Part shown: piece after piece, positions 23,396 to 31,861 of the stretch
Layout: each line of letters opens with the position of its first letter
Numbering within the stretch: position 1 is the stretch's first letter
The notes under the pieces: generated by a model
Database searches by the model: none
What the model saw: only the letters and a program-made list of their open reading frames with translations
What the model was told of the DNA's origin: nothing
Source of the DNA: Aciduricibacillus chroicocephali
GTDB lineage: Bacteria > Bacillota > Bacilli > Bacillales > Amphibacillaceae
Assembly (NCBI RefSeq): GCF_030762805.1
Contig: NZ_CP129113.1
Location: 2,246,001 to 2,310,000 of the forward strand
Direction: 5' to 3'
DNA length: 64,000 nt
Made by a program: the position numbers and the translations under genes

Positions 23396-25252
23396 CTAAG
23401 ATTTGATTTCCGAAAAGAAGGTATCGCCAAGCCAATGATTACCAAACAATGCATCATACTCTATGAGATGATAGTCATGAATCATTTCTCGCAAATCATT
23501 AGGGAGTTCATAATTGGGAACTTTTCCTTTCTCCGTAACAACGTAATCCATCCCTATTCGTTTAACCCCTTTACTCAAAAGTTCGTCCATTAGACTATGG
23601 AATGCAGATAAACGATAGTTGCCTTCTTGGAGAAGAGCTGGAACGATGAAGGCTGGCGATAACCCTTCAAGATGCTGTCCCCCTTGACTCCTCACATGAT
23701 TCATGTAGATAAACCATGGTGTTTCATGCAGTTTATCCGTACCGAATCTATCTTCCATACCGGTAAACACTCCAGGTAGATGGTCTCCATAGAAGACGAT
23801 ATTCACTTCTTGGCGAGACGCCTTCAATTTCTTTATCATCGTTTCAATCGCTTTGTCTGATGCGTGAATTCCCTGCAGATAGTTTATGAGTTCTTTTCTC
23901 TTTTCCTTAGGATAGACATTTAGATTGATTTTTGGCTGATAACCCATTTCCGGAATAGTCCCATCGTATGGAACATGATTCTGCATGGACAACACATGAA
24001 TAAGCCCGGGATTCTTTTCTGCTACCATTTCAAGCACTTCTTCAGTCAATGATTCATCAGATATACGATGGTGTGTCCCGAGCTTCTTCGTATACTTGAT
24101 TCCATGATTCAAATAAAGAAACTCATCAAAACCCATAACATTGTAAACTGTCTTCCTATTATATAGCTCTGCCGTATAAGGGTGGATGGCTACCTTCTGA
24201 CGGTCGTAGTAACTAAGCACGGTATTATGATTTCTCGAACCGGCGAAGAAATCTGCATATGGTGTGACTATAAGCGGCTCCCGAAAGTCCTCCAGACTGA
24301 AAGAAGTCAAAATCGACCACTCCACGTTTGCCGTACCTCCCCCAATGTACGGGCTGTACATTGTACCTCCAATATGTTCTCTCGCCATTTTTGAGATATA
24401 AGGAATCGGCGTTTCATTTAACAGCAAATCAGGAAGCTGTTTAGGGTCCATTAGTGACTCGCTTAAATAGAGTATCGTCTGCGAATCATTAAGTGACTTA
24501 TTGCGTTTCTCATTCTTATCTTTTGCAACATCTTTGTATTTACGGGAAATCTCCAATAAATTTTCCTTTTTATAACTGGATGGTTTATCCATATAATTCG
24601 GTTTCATCGTATGGATAAAACTCGGTACAAAGCCATCTCTATGCGCCCGGTACATCGGGTCCCAATTATGAAGATGCGGCTCTTTGTATTTCAAAATATA
24701 CGCGTTATAAGCATTCGGTTTAACGCATATCGCGGAAAGACATAAAAGAGAGATGAGGAACAAAGTGATTCTCGATTTTCCATTAGGCCACAGATCCAGT
24801 CGTTTCAAGAGTTTTCTCGCCAGCCATTGTAAAAGGACGAATAACATAAAAGCAGCAATAATAAACAATGCGGCAGTTCGGAACGATATATTTATGAATG
24901 ACAATAGTTCCCCTGGTGTAGCAACTGTCCGCAAGTCCGAATAAGTGATAAATTCATTCCGCTGCTCAACTTTTATATGATTTGCGATGACCAAACCTAC
25001 CATAAGCCCATCTGTCACAACTATACTCATGGCAGTGCTCCCAAGAATTGCATAAATTAAAATAGTAATTAGGAAAATTAGTGAGGCACCATGATTAAAA
25101 GACTCATTAATCTCAGATTTGTTTACTATTGTGTAATCTATGAACATGCTTTTGTTCAGCCAGTCAACGACCAAAGCCGAATTTAATCCAATAGCAATCG
25201 CTGCCACTATAATATATAAAGCTATAACCCATTTCTTTTTTGTTAAAGACAT
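23396..25252 (-). CDS. LTA-synthase family (sulfatase-fold) membrane enzyme
   Basis: The protein is 618 aa. The N-terminal membrane domain has about four or five helices (for example 8-30, 55-90 and 124-147), then a linker and an extracellular sulfatase-like domain from about 255. Catalytic features are LYLSESLMDP (E265 for the metal), GGGTANVEWS with the nucleophile T307, and HLPGV after YGD near 485. LtaS-family enzymes transfer glycerol phosphate from phosphatidylglycerol to lipoteichoic acid, its primer, or other glycans. The sequence around the nucleophile (GGTANVEW) differs from classical LtaS (GKTSDAEF), so it is an LtaS-like paralog whose acceptor is unknown. Confidence 0.85.
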   Translation of the reverse strand: MSLTKKKWVIALYIIVAAIAIGLNSALVVDWLNKSMFIDYTIVNKSEINESFNHGASLIFLITILIYAILGSTAMSIVVTDGLMVGLVIANHIKVEQRNEFITYSDLRTVATPGELLSFINISFRTAALFIIAAFMLFVLLQWLARKLLKRLDLWPNGKSRITLFLISLLCLSAICVKPNAYNAYILKYKEPHLHNWDPMYRAHRDGFVPSFIHTMKPNYMDKPSSYKKENLLEISRKYKDVAKDKNEKRNKSLNDSQTILYLSESLMDPKQLPDLLLNETPIPYISKMAREHIGGTMYSPYIGGGTANVEWSILTSFSLEDFREPLIVTPYADFFAGSRNHNTVLSYYDRQKVAIHPYTAELYNRKTVYNVMGFDEFLYLNHGIKYTKKLGTHHRISDESLTEEVLEMVAEKNPGLIHVLSMQNHVPYDGTIPEMGYQPKINLNVYPKEKRKELINYLQGIHASDKAIETMIKKLKASRQEVNIVFYGDHLPGVFTGMEDRFGTDKLHETPWFIYMNHVRSQGGQHLEGLSPAFIVPALLQEGNYRLSAFHSLMDELLSKGVKRIGMDYVVTEKGKVPNYELPNDLREMIHDYHLIEYDALFGNHWLGDTFFSEIKS

Positions 25253-25386
25253 TCTACCCCTCTTCCTTCAAATTTTCCGACTGTATCAATTCGGCTTGAG
25301 CCCCATAATTCTCTTTCGCATTTATACGCTATAAAACTTAACCAGTCAACCTGTCTGACTTTAGCCATTGCGATTAGAAACAAAAA

Positions 25387-25413
25387 ACAGCCGTGGCAAT
25401 GTGCCAAGGCTGT
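25387..25413 (-). terminator. Leftward terminator of the DUF488 gene
   Basis: Leftward reading gives ACAGCCTTGGCA, a 3-base loop, TGCCACGGCTGT and then TTTTTG. One mismatch lies in the stem. Confidence 0.85.
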
Positions 25414-25421
25414 TCATTCTG

Positions 25422-25793
25422 TCAATCTTCCGTATGCTGCCGATCGAGAATCTCCTTCAGGACCTGTGCCTGATTATGTTTCTCATTCTTAGCTGCATAG
25501 AGAAGTGTTACTTCCTTATTATGCTGTTTCACAACTTCCTTCAGTTCTTCCAGCTCCTTTCGCTGGTCTCCCTGCTTGAGTTCTTCCTTATATCTTCTTT
25601 TGAACTCCGGAAATTGATCCGCCTCATGATTGAACCATTTGCGAAGCTCCACAGACGGTGCCACGTCCTTTGCCCATATGTCGAGAGCTGCAGCTTCCTT
25701 CGATACACCCCGGGGCCAAACTCTGTCGACGAGAATGCGCACGCCGTCTTCAGCAGATTTCTCCTCATATATGCGTTTAACAGAAACCGGCAT
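25422..25793 (-). CDS. DUF488 family protein (YeaO-like)
   Basis: The protein is 123 aa from the ATG at 25793, which has AAGGAG nine bases upstream. The family signature is clear: VKRIYEEKSAEDGVRILVDR, then VWPRGVSKE, ELRKWFNHEADQFPEFKRRY and, near the end, VTLLYAAKNEKHNQAQVLKE. The function of DUF488/YeaO proteins is not established. The conserved Arg, Trp and His residues suggest a small-molecule or nucleic-acid binding pocket. It stands alone between the TerC gene and a terminator, in the same direction, and may be read through from terC (57-bp gap). Confidence 0.85.
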   Translation of the reverse strand: MPVSVKRIYEEKSAEDGVRILVDRVWPRGVSKEAAALDIWAKDVAPSVELRKWFNHEADQFPEFKRRYKEELKQGDQRKELEELKEVVKQHNKEVTLLYAAKNEKHNQAQVLKEILDRQHTED

Positions 25794-25850
25794 CGTACAT
25801 TTCTCCTTGATCAAATATCTTCAGAGACCGATACCCCTATCACGAAAGAA

Positions 25851-26630
25851 TTAAGCTTGTTCTGACTTCTCTTCTTTCAATCCTCTTCCGGACGCAAACC
25901 AGCCAATGACGGCAATTCCGACAAGGACAACATAGAACGTCACTTTCCAGATGGCTGAATGCGGGAAGTGTTCCGGAATCCAGCCGACTGCAGGATGAGC
26001 AAGTGTCATAATTCCAAGCTTCACCCCAACCCAACCGACGATCAGGAATGCAGCGATTTCAAGCCCAGGGCGTTTGTGAAGAATTTCAACGAAAATATTT
26101 GCAGCGAATCGCATGATGATCAGTCCGATCATACCACCGGCGAAAACGACGAAGAACTGGGCACCATCAAGACTTCCGATATTCGGGAAGCTCGTTTTCG
26201 GCAAAGCCACGGCAAGAGCAATAGCCGCAAGAATCGAGTCAATCGCGAACGCCAGGTCCGCAAATTCTACTTTCACAACAGTCATCCAGAAGCCGCTTCC
26301 GGCCTTTTTTGCCTTTTCCAGATCTCCCGGCTTTGGCTGCCGTGTTTTATCATAAAGATGCTTGATGGACATAAGCAGTAAGTACGCCGCTCCCAAACCT
26401 TGAATCCACCAGAAGTCGACGAGTAGAGAAATGACGAACAACGAACCGAAACGAAGGACGAATGCCCCAACTAATCCATAAAAGAGTGCTTTCTTTCGTT
26501 CTTTTTCTGGCAGGTGCTTAACCATAAGCGCAAGTACGAGTGCATTATCCGCGGCCAGCAATCCTTCCAGGGCGACCAGTATGAGCAAGACCCATCCATA
26601 CTCCAATATCAGGTTTAAATCCATAAACAT
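25851..26630 (-). CDS. TerC-family membrane protein (probable manganese exporter)
   Basis: The protein is 259 aa with seven or eight membrane helices. The family residues are present: LEGLLAADNALVLALMVKHL near 20-40 (the E, D and N thought to bind metal) and VEFADLAFAIDSILAAIALA near 135. The second motif has the matching D residues. A loop TRQPKPGDLEKAKK lies between. TerC proteins of the YkoY/YceF type export Mn(II) or load it into secreted enzymes. The yybP-ykoY riboswitch about 150 bp upstream supports manganese as the signal, since this element switches on expression when Mn(II) binds. It could supply manganese to the LtaS-family enzyme encoded nearby. Confidence 0.9.
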   Translation of the reverse strand: MFMDLNLILEYGWVLLILVALEGLLAADNALVLALMVKHLPEKERKKALFYGLVGAFVLRFGSLFVISLLVDFWWIQGLGAAYLLLMSIKHLYDKTRQPKPGDLEKAKKAGSGFWMTVVKVEFADLAFAIDSILAAIALAVALPKTSFPNIGSLDGAQFFVVFAGGMIGLIIMRFAANIFVEILHKRPGLEIAAFLIVGWVGVKLGIMTLAHPAVGWIPEHFPHSAIWKVTFYVVLVGIAVIGWFASGRGLKEEKSEQA

Positions 26631-26745
26631 GCTCCTTTTGTTTTGAACGAGCTTTTTACAAGCTTATCCAAAGTATTATCCGGGTAAACTGCTACAGCCG
26701 CTTTCCCGTCATCATCTGCATCTTGTCCACCCCGGACATAGAAAA

Positions 26746-26773
26746 GGTCCTGCCCGAAAATACGAGCAGGACC
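26746..26773 (-). terminator. Second terminator hairpin of the terC leader
   Basis: Leftward reading gives GGTCCTGC, a 12-base loop, GCAGGACC and TTTTCT. It follows the first hairpin of the riboswitch by only ten bases, so the leader carries two intrinsic terminators in tandem. Confidence 0.75.
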
Positions 26774-26782
26774 AAAAGAAAA

Positions 26783-26899
26783 GAGACCTTACCCGCAAAG
26801 TGGTAAAGGTCTCGCTAACAACGCCGTTCGTTGCCAACCGAGCCGGGGAATTCAAGATTCCCGTAATGACGACTCGAGCTGTACAGCTACTCCCCTTTA
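26783..26899 (-). promoter_or_regulatory. yybP-ykoY (Mn2+) riboswitch controlling terC
   Basis: Leftward reading begins CTAAAGGGGAGTAGCTG, the hallmark of this class. It continues with GAGTCGTCATTACGGG, a paired arm (GCTCGG...CCGGC region) and GGTTGGCAACG, and closes with TTAGCGAGACCTTTACC. P1 forms between AAAGG (5') and CCTTT (3'). The same 3' strand can instead pair downstream: GAGACCTTTACC with GGTAAGGTCTC (26783-26813), followed by TTTTCTTTT, an intrinsic terminator. Metal-bound P1 and the terminator are therefore mutually exclusive, which predicts an ON switch with Mn(II). The downstream gene is terC, as in many bacteria. Confidence 0.92.
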
Positions 26900-26959
26900 G
26901 AAGAAGCATATGATGTTATTTTTAATTAAAACGGATTTCTCCATGACTGTCAACCTTTT

Positions 26960-27139
26960 TTAGTCAGCGAGCTCTTCAAGCCTTTTATTAATTTCTGCGA
27001 TTTCCTTTTCAAGACGAATAAGCTGCTCTTCAGCCGCTGAAACACGGCCTTTGACATACTCCAGCTTATCCATATCTCCCTGGATTCTCACATAATCTGA
27101 CTTCGCTTCGGCCAGTTTGCCTTCCAACGTCTTCCTCAC
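26960..27139 (-). CDS. Small coiled-coil protein (SE1832-like)
   Basis: The protein is 59 aa from a GTG at 27139 with AGGAGG eight bases upstream; the longer frame to 27169 has no site. The sequence is one charged coiled coil: KLAEAKSDYVRIQGDMDKLE, then VSAAEEQLIRLEKEIAEINK. Short conserved Firmicute proteins with a K-x-DYVRIQGDM-KLE pattern, known only as the SE1832 type, look alike, but the function is unknown. It is 49 bp downstream of the antiporter gene in the same direction, so the two are probably cotranscribed. Confidence 0.7.
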   Translation of the reverse strand: MRKTLEGKLAEAKSDYVRIQGDMDKLEYVKGRVSAAEEQLIRLEKEIAEINKRLEELAD

Positions 27140-27188
27140 TAATATCCGCCTCCTGGCTTTTGCGGGCAAGCCGCATTATTTTTTATTT

Positions 27189-29024
27189 TCAATCCTGCTT
27201 CTGCTCCAAACGCTCTTGGATCTTAATTTGTTCTTTTTCCGGTGAAGTTAGGCTGAACACACGATCACCCGGTTCAGCTGTTATTTCTGAATCACTGGCA
27301 TAAAAAAGAATCTGACCGGATGGCTTCAAGATGCACAAGTAGACAGTATCTTCATGTTTGTCATTCACATATTGTTCGTAGTCATATTGTCTGGTTATGG
27401 CGGTCTCACTAAATTTAAAGCCTTCTTTGAGCCGTTCATTCAATTCAGTCATCGTAATGTCTGCACCGAACAAGTGTCTGCCGCCCACATTAACAGCAAG
27501 GTCATTCCTATTCTGATCATTCTTTTCATATGGGACGATTCGGAACATATTACGCCTGCCATACTCAGGAACAAAAGTAGTCCCTATAAGAGCATTATAC
27601 GAGTCAAAGTCGGTTGCTGCAATTAAATAGTCATATGGCATTGTGTCCAATTGGTATTCTGTTTGCTCCGAAAGCATCTCGCCGTGATAAAAAGGGATTC
27701 CAAGGTCACGTGCATGCTTAAGCCTTTCCCATGACGAATCTACTATGAGTACTGGTATCTTCTCTCGAGCAAGAGCGGATGCGAAGCCGGCTGAAAATCT
27801 GCTGCTTCCTATGAACAGCACACCGGGATTACCGACCATGGACAAATCCAGTTTCCGCGCCAGCCACCCCATCGAGAAACCATGAATGATAACTGTGAAA
27901 ATGACAAGACCAAATGTCAGTGTCGTCAGAATATGTGCATCTTCATATCCCGCCTCAACGAATACATTGGCGAAATAACCTGAAACTGTAAGTGCCACAA
28001 TCCCCCGTGGAGCAATCCAGCCGACAAGCGTCTTTTCTCTCAATGTCAAATTCGTGCCGATGGTCGAAAGGAATATTGATAGCGGACGCACAACAATCAT
28101 CATTAATACAACATAGCCAATGACACGGGGTGTAAATACTTGTTGGATCGTTTCCATATCCAATGATGCGGCAAGCATGATAAAAATCGCCGAAATAAGC
28201 AAAATTGATATATTTTCTTTGAAATGACGCATATCGGCTAATGAACTGATCTGCATATTGGCGAGTGTAATACCCATCGCCGTAACTGAGAGCAATCCTG
28301 TCTGCAAAACGATTGCATCGGGTACAGCAAAGCAGAAAATAACAGCCACGAATACAACCGGGGATTTCAGATATTCCGGCATTCTACCCGTTTCGAACAA
28401 CCATCCGACAAGCCTACCGCAGATCCAGCCGAAGAAAGCCGCAAATATGGAAGCCGCGAAAAACGTGAGTAGTTTTCTTAAGCTGGGATCTTCAGCCGAG
28501 AAGAAGGCGATAATTTCGAATGCGAATACTGCTAGTAGCGCACCGAGCGGATCTACAACGATACTTTCCCACTTCAGGATTTTGGCAGGTCGAGGTTTCA
28601 ATTTTGACTGGCGAAGGAGCGGAAGGATAACTGTCGGGCCTGTCACGATGAATAAAGCCCCGATTGTAAATGCAACCGCCCAGGAGAGCCCAGCTATATA
28701 GTGAGCTGTAAGAGAACCAAGGAGCCAGGCAATAAGCGCACCGAGCGTTGAAATTCTGAAAACCGGTTTCTCCAATTCGCCAAGCTCTTTGAAACTCAAA
28801 TTCACACTTCCTGCGAATAAGATGATCGCAACAGCTGCAGAAGTGATTGGCTTATAAAGTTCTCCGAAGTCCTCTTGAGGGTTCATTAGACCGAGCACTG
28901 GACCAATCAGCAATCCCATCGCGGCCATCGCCACAATTGCCGGAAACTTAAAGCGCCAGGCAAGCCACTGCGAGCCGATCCCCAGAACACCGATCAGCAT
29001 GAATTCAAACAGAATGGATGGCAT
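27189..29024 (-). CDS. CPA1-type cation:proton antiporter with TrkA-N-like domain
   Basis: The protein is 611 aa from the ATG at 29024 (AAAGGGG upstream); the frame extends to 29210 without start signals. Residues 1 to about 400 hold 12 or so membrane helices, with the Na+/H+ exchanger features GLLIGPVLGL, ALFIVTGPTVILPLL and VVDPLGALLAVFAFE. A cytosolic nucleotide-binding (RCK/TrkA-N-like) domain follows (GNPGVLFIGSSRFSAGFASA, then PVLIVDSSWERLKHARDLGI), and the last 80 residues resemble a TrkA-C ligand domain (ITAEPGDRVFSLTSPE). It probably exchanges Na+ or K+ for protons under control of a nucleotide bound to the RCK part. Confidence 0.88.
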   Translation of the reverse strand: MPSILFEFMLIGVLGIGSQWLAWRFKFPAIVAMAAMGLLIGPVLGLMNPQEDFGELYKPITSAAVAIILFAGSVNLSFKELGELEKPVFRISTLGALIAWLLGSLTAHYIAGLSWAVAFTIGALFIVTGPTVILPLLRQSKLKPRPAKILKWESIVVDPLGALLAVFAFEIIAFFSAEDPSLRKLLTFFAASIFAAFFGWICGRLVGWLFETGRMPEYLKSPVVFVAVIFCFAVPDAIVLQTGLLSVTAMGITLANMQISSLADMRHFKENISILLISAIFIMLAASLDMETIQQVFTPRVIGYVVLMMIVVRPLSIFLSTIGTNLTLREKTLVGWIAPRGIVALTVSGYFANVFVEAGYEDAHILTTLTFGLVIFTVIIHGFSMGWLARKLDLSMVGNPGVLFIGSSRFSAGFASALAREKIPVLIVDSSWERLKHARDLGIPFYHGEMLSEQTEYQLDTMPYDYLIAATDFDSYNALIGTTFVPEYGRRNMFRIVPYEKNDQNRNDLAVNVGGRHLFGADITMTELNERLKEGFKFSETAITRQYDYEQYVNDKHEDTVYLCILKPSGQILFYASDSEITAEPGDRVFSLTSPEKEQIKIQERLEQKQD

Positions 29025-29123
29025 GCTGCAAACCCCTTTCTTTACCAACTTTTCGATAGTTACGGACATTCTATATGGCACATCCAGAAAAGTAAAACGA
29101 TAGCCAGCGGGGCCAAAATCGTG

Positions 29124-29162
29124 CGTCTTACTCTGTGCTGACGTGCGAGTAAGACGTTTTTT
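29124..29162 (+). terminator. Rightward terminator upstream of recQ
   Basis: CGTCTTACTC, a 13-base loop, GAGTAAGACG, then TTTTTT on the plus strand. The hairpin lies between the divergent antiporter and recQ genes with no rightward gene before it. It would end a short leader or small RNA started near 29030-29100, or attenuate recQ. Confidence 0.65.
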
Positions 29163-29286
29163 CGTGCGTTTACCTGGCGCCATTTGCGAGCGCCGTATTC
29201 TCGGTCGCAACTCTTATTTTACCAAGCGCAAGTCGGTTTCCTTCTAAAATTTATGTTAAGATAAAAGTCGAAACGAGGTGTCCTAT

Positions 29287-31449
29287 TTGTTAACAACGGA
29301 AACAAAACTGCTGCAGCAATATTACGGCTATGATTCTTTTCGCCCCGGACAAGAGGATGTCATCCAGAAAGCTGTGGGCCATCTTAATACTCTCGCCGTC
29401 ATGCCAACTGGTGGAGGCAAATCAATCTGCTATCAAATTCCCGGTCTGGCACTTGATGGAACCGCCATTATCATCTCTCCGCTGATTTCCCTCATGAAAG
29501 ACCAGGTCGATTCACTTCTCGCATTAGGGATACCCGCAACATGCATCAACAGCTCTGTCTCATCCAGTGAACTTCGACAGCGTCTATCCGACATAAATCG
29601 CGGCCGTTATAAATTTGTCTATGTTGCACCAGAACGATTCGAATCGGAAATGTTCATGAATATCTTGCGTTCAATCCGGATATCTCTTATTGCATTCGAT
29701 GAAGCGCATTGTATCTCCCAATGGGGACACGATTTCCGTCCGAGCTACCGCTCCATCATCCCCAATCTCAAGACGCTGACAAATGTGCCGTTCGTCATGG
29801 CCCTGACTGCTACAGCAACAGAAACGGTTATACAAGATATTTGTGACTTGCTTCATATTGAAACGGCGAATGTCGTGAAAACCGGATTTGCCCGTGATAA
29901 TCTATCATTCTTCCTTGTTAAAGGAAAGAACAAGGACGACTATATCCGGGATTTCCTGAAGAAAAACTCAGATCAATCGGGCATCATTTATACGGCAACG
30001 CGCAAACGGGTCGATGCATTGCACAATTATTTGGAAAGCCGTGGTTTCCCCGTTAGCAAATATCATGCTGGACTGTCTGAGATAGAGCGACAAGATGCAC
30101 AGGATGCTTTTATTCGCGATGAAATTCCAATTATGATTGCGACGAATGCATTTGGAATGGGAATTGATAAATCCAACGTCCGCTTTGTCATTCATGATGC
30201 GATGCCGATGAACATCGAATCCTATTATCAGGAGGCTGGGAGAGCTGGTCGTGATGGCGAACCGAGCGACTGTATTCTTCTATTTTCTCCACAAGATATT
30301 CAGCTGCAGAAGTTTTTCATCGAACAATCAGAAATGGATGAAGAGGCCAAACAGCATGAGTACGCCAAGCTCCGCGCCATGACGAACTACTGTCATACGC
30401 AGAACTGCCTAAGTGCTTTCATACTTGATTATTTCGATGATACGGAAAAGGCCGAGCGCTGCGGACATTGCAGTAACTGCTTGCGCGGAAAAGAAAAAGT
30501 CGACATGACAGAAGAAGCGCAGATGATCCTTTCCTGTGTAAAACGTATGGGCGAACGATTCGGTGTCGGCATGACAGCCAAAGTTCTTCGCGGTTCCAAA
30601 GACAAGAAAATTCTCGACTTCGGTCTGCACAAACTGAGCACATACGGCATCATGAATGCCTACACCGAAAAAGAGTTGACCGAATTCATCCAGTTTCTTG
30701 TCGCGGAGCAGCTTCTTTCCATGGAAGATGGCAAGTTCCCACTCCTGAAACTGAACAGCAAATCTGTTGATGTGCTGAAAGGACAAGAACAAGTTTTCAT
30801 GCATGTCGTAACTGTTCCACAGACAGAGGAACTCGGCGAACATGCAGAGCTATTCGATCTACTTCGCCAGCTGCGTAAGAAAATCGCTGACGAAAAAAAT
30901 CTGCCGCCATATGTCCTTTTCTCCGACGCGACTTTAAAAGATATGAGCCGCTACTTGCCCGACTCTGAAGAAGAAATGCTCGGAATCAAAGGGGTCGGCC
31001 GTAAAAAATATCAAGACTATGGCGAAGTCTTCCTTGAAGTCGTTAGCAAGTGGAGTGCGGAACATCCTGATGTCAAACCGGCAACCCGGATTTCCTCCGG
31101 ATCCTCTATGACAAAGCGGGAACGCACAGCGAAGTCATCAGATGAGCGGTCTAGTCACCGGATCAGCTATGACTTGTTCCAGAGTGGCAAGTCCATTACA
31201 GAAATCGCCGCCATGCGCGACATGTCTCCACAGACAATTGAAAGCCATATTTTCAAGACAGCCTCAATGGGCTATCCAATTAGCTGGAATCTGTTCTTTA
31301 CAGATAAGGAGGAAAAAATGGTACTCGCCGCACGCGAACAATTTGATGAACCCCCGAAGCTGAAAGAATTGCGCGACGCCCTCCCTGAGGAATGCAGCTA
31401 TACTGCAATCAAAGGTGTCCTTGTGAAAAATAAATTAATGGAAGCATAA
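29287..31449 (+). CDS. recQ: ATP-dependent DNA helicase RecQ with C-terminal HTH domain
   Basis: The protein is 720 aa. A TTG start at 29287 with GAGGTG six bases upstream is preferred over the GTG at 29278, because it gives the usual RecQ N-terminus (LTTETKLLQQYYGYDSFRPG). Helicase motifs are PTGGGKS (K45), ISPLISLMKDQ, DEAH (136-139), ALTATA, IIYTATRKRV, FGMGIDKSNVRFVIH and YYQEAGRAGRDG. A zinc-binding cysteine cluster (CHTQNC...CGHCSNC) follows, then the RQC winged helix, an HRDC domain with LPPYVLFSDATLKDMSRYLP, and an HTH_40-type end (SGKSITEIAAMRDMSPQTIE). It unwinds DNA 3' to 5' in recombination repair. The added HTH makes it longer than the Escherichia coli RecQ. Confidence 0.96.
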   Translation: MLTTETKLLQQYYGYDSFRPGQEDVIQKAVGHLNTLAVMPTGGGKSICYQIPGLALDGTAIIISPLISLMKDQVDSLLALGIPATCINSSVSSSELRQRLSDINRGRYKFVYVAPERFESEMFMNILRSIRISLIAFDEAHCISQWGHDFRPSYRSIIPNLKTLTNVPFVMALTATATETVIQDICDLLHIETANVVKTGFARDNLSFFLVKGKNKDDYIRDFLKKNSDQSGIIYTATRKRVDALHNYLESRGFPVSKYHAGLSEIERQDAQDAFIRDEIPIMIATNAFGMGIDKSNVRFVIHDAMPMNIESYYQEAGRAGRDGEPSDCILLFSPQDIQLQKFFIEQSEMDEEAKQHEYAKLRAMTNYCHTQNCLSAFILDYFDDTEKAERCGHCSNCLRGKEKVDMTEEAQMILSCVKRMGERFGVGMTAKVLRGSKDKKILDFGLHKLSTYGIMNAYTEKELTEFIQFLVAEQLLSMEDGKFPLLKLNSKSVDVLKGQEQVFMHVVTVPQTEELGEHAELFDLLRQLRKKIADEKNLPPYVLFSDATLKDMSRYLPDSEEEMLGIKGVGRKKYQDYGEVFLEVVSKWSAEHPDVKPATRISSGSSMTKRERTAKSSDERSSHRISYDLFQSGKSITEIAAMRDMSPQTIESHIFKTASMGYPISWNLFFTDKEEKMVLAAREQFDEPPKLKELRDALPEECSYTAIKGVLVKNKLMEA

Positions 31450-31451
31450 AG

Positions 31452-31489
31452 AAAACCCTCTGTGCCAAGCTCGGTACAGAGGGTTTTTT
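31452..31489 (+). terminator. Terminator of recQ
   Basis: AAAACCCTCTGT and ACAGAGGGTTTTTT form a long stem with a 12-base loop and U-tract. The near-symmetric A/T flanks mean it could also stop leftward transcripts. Confidence 0.9.
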
Positions 31490-31645
31490 ATTTGGGCATA
31501 TTCTATTGTGTTTAATTTTTGTGTGTATTCTACTGCTTTCCACCCAGATTCAATGCTTCACACGCTTTATTCCAACACTTTTTGCCGGGATTCCAACAAC
31601 TTTCCCGATTATTCAGCATGTCTGAAAAAGCAGACAAGCCCGGCG

Positions 31646-31823
31646 TACTTATGAGCTGCGTTTCTGGACGAGTTGTTTTCACACTTCGTCTGTCCGGTTC
31701 AGATGGCTAGAAGTTTGCGTCATAAGTAGCCTTGCTACAGGCTTGGAAAAGCTTTAGCCTTACGCAATTCTACTTATGAGCTGCACTTCTGATCAAGCCA
31801 TCTTCACACTTCCGACGTACAGG
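31646..31823. repeat. Intergenic direct repeats (about 52 bp, period 125) with an inverted core
   Basis: TACTTATGAGCTGC with a following TTCACACTTC block occurs at 31646-31697 and again at 31771-31823. About 70 percent of the positions agree by eye. Between them the inverse GTCATAAGTAG (31719-31729) can pair with CTACTTATGA of the second copy. The 412-bp gap between recQ and the aminopeptidase (31450-31861) holds no gene. The pattern looks like a REP-type or miniature element, but no terminal duplication could be fixed. Confidence 0.55.
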
Positions 31824-31861
31824 AAGTACTAGTGCAATCGTTGCGACAGGACGTCGCGAAT

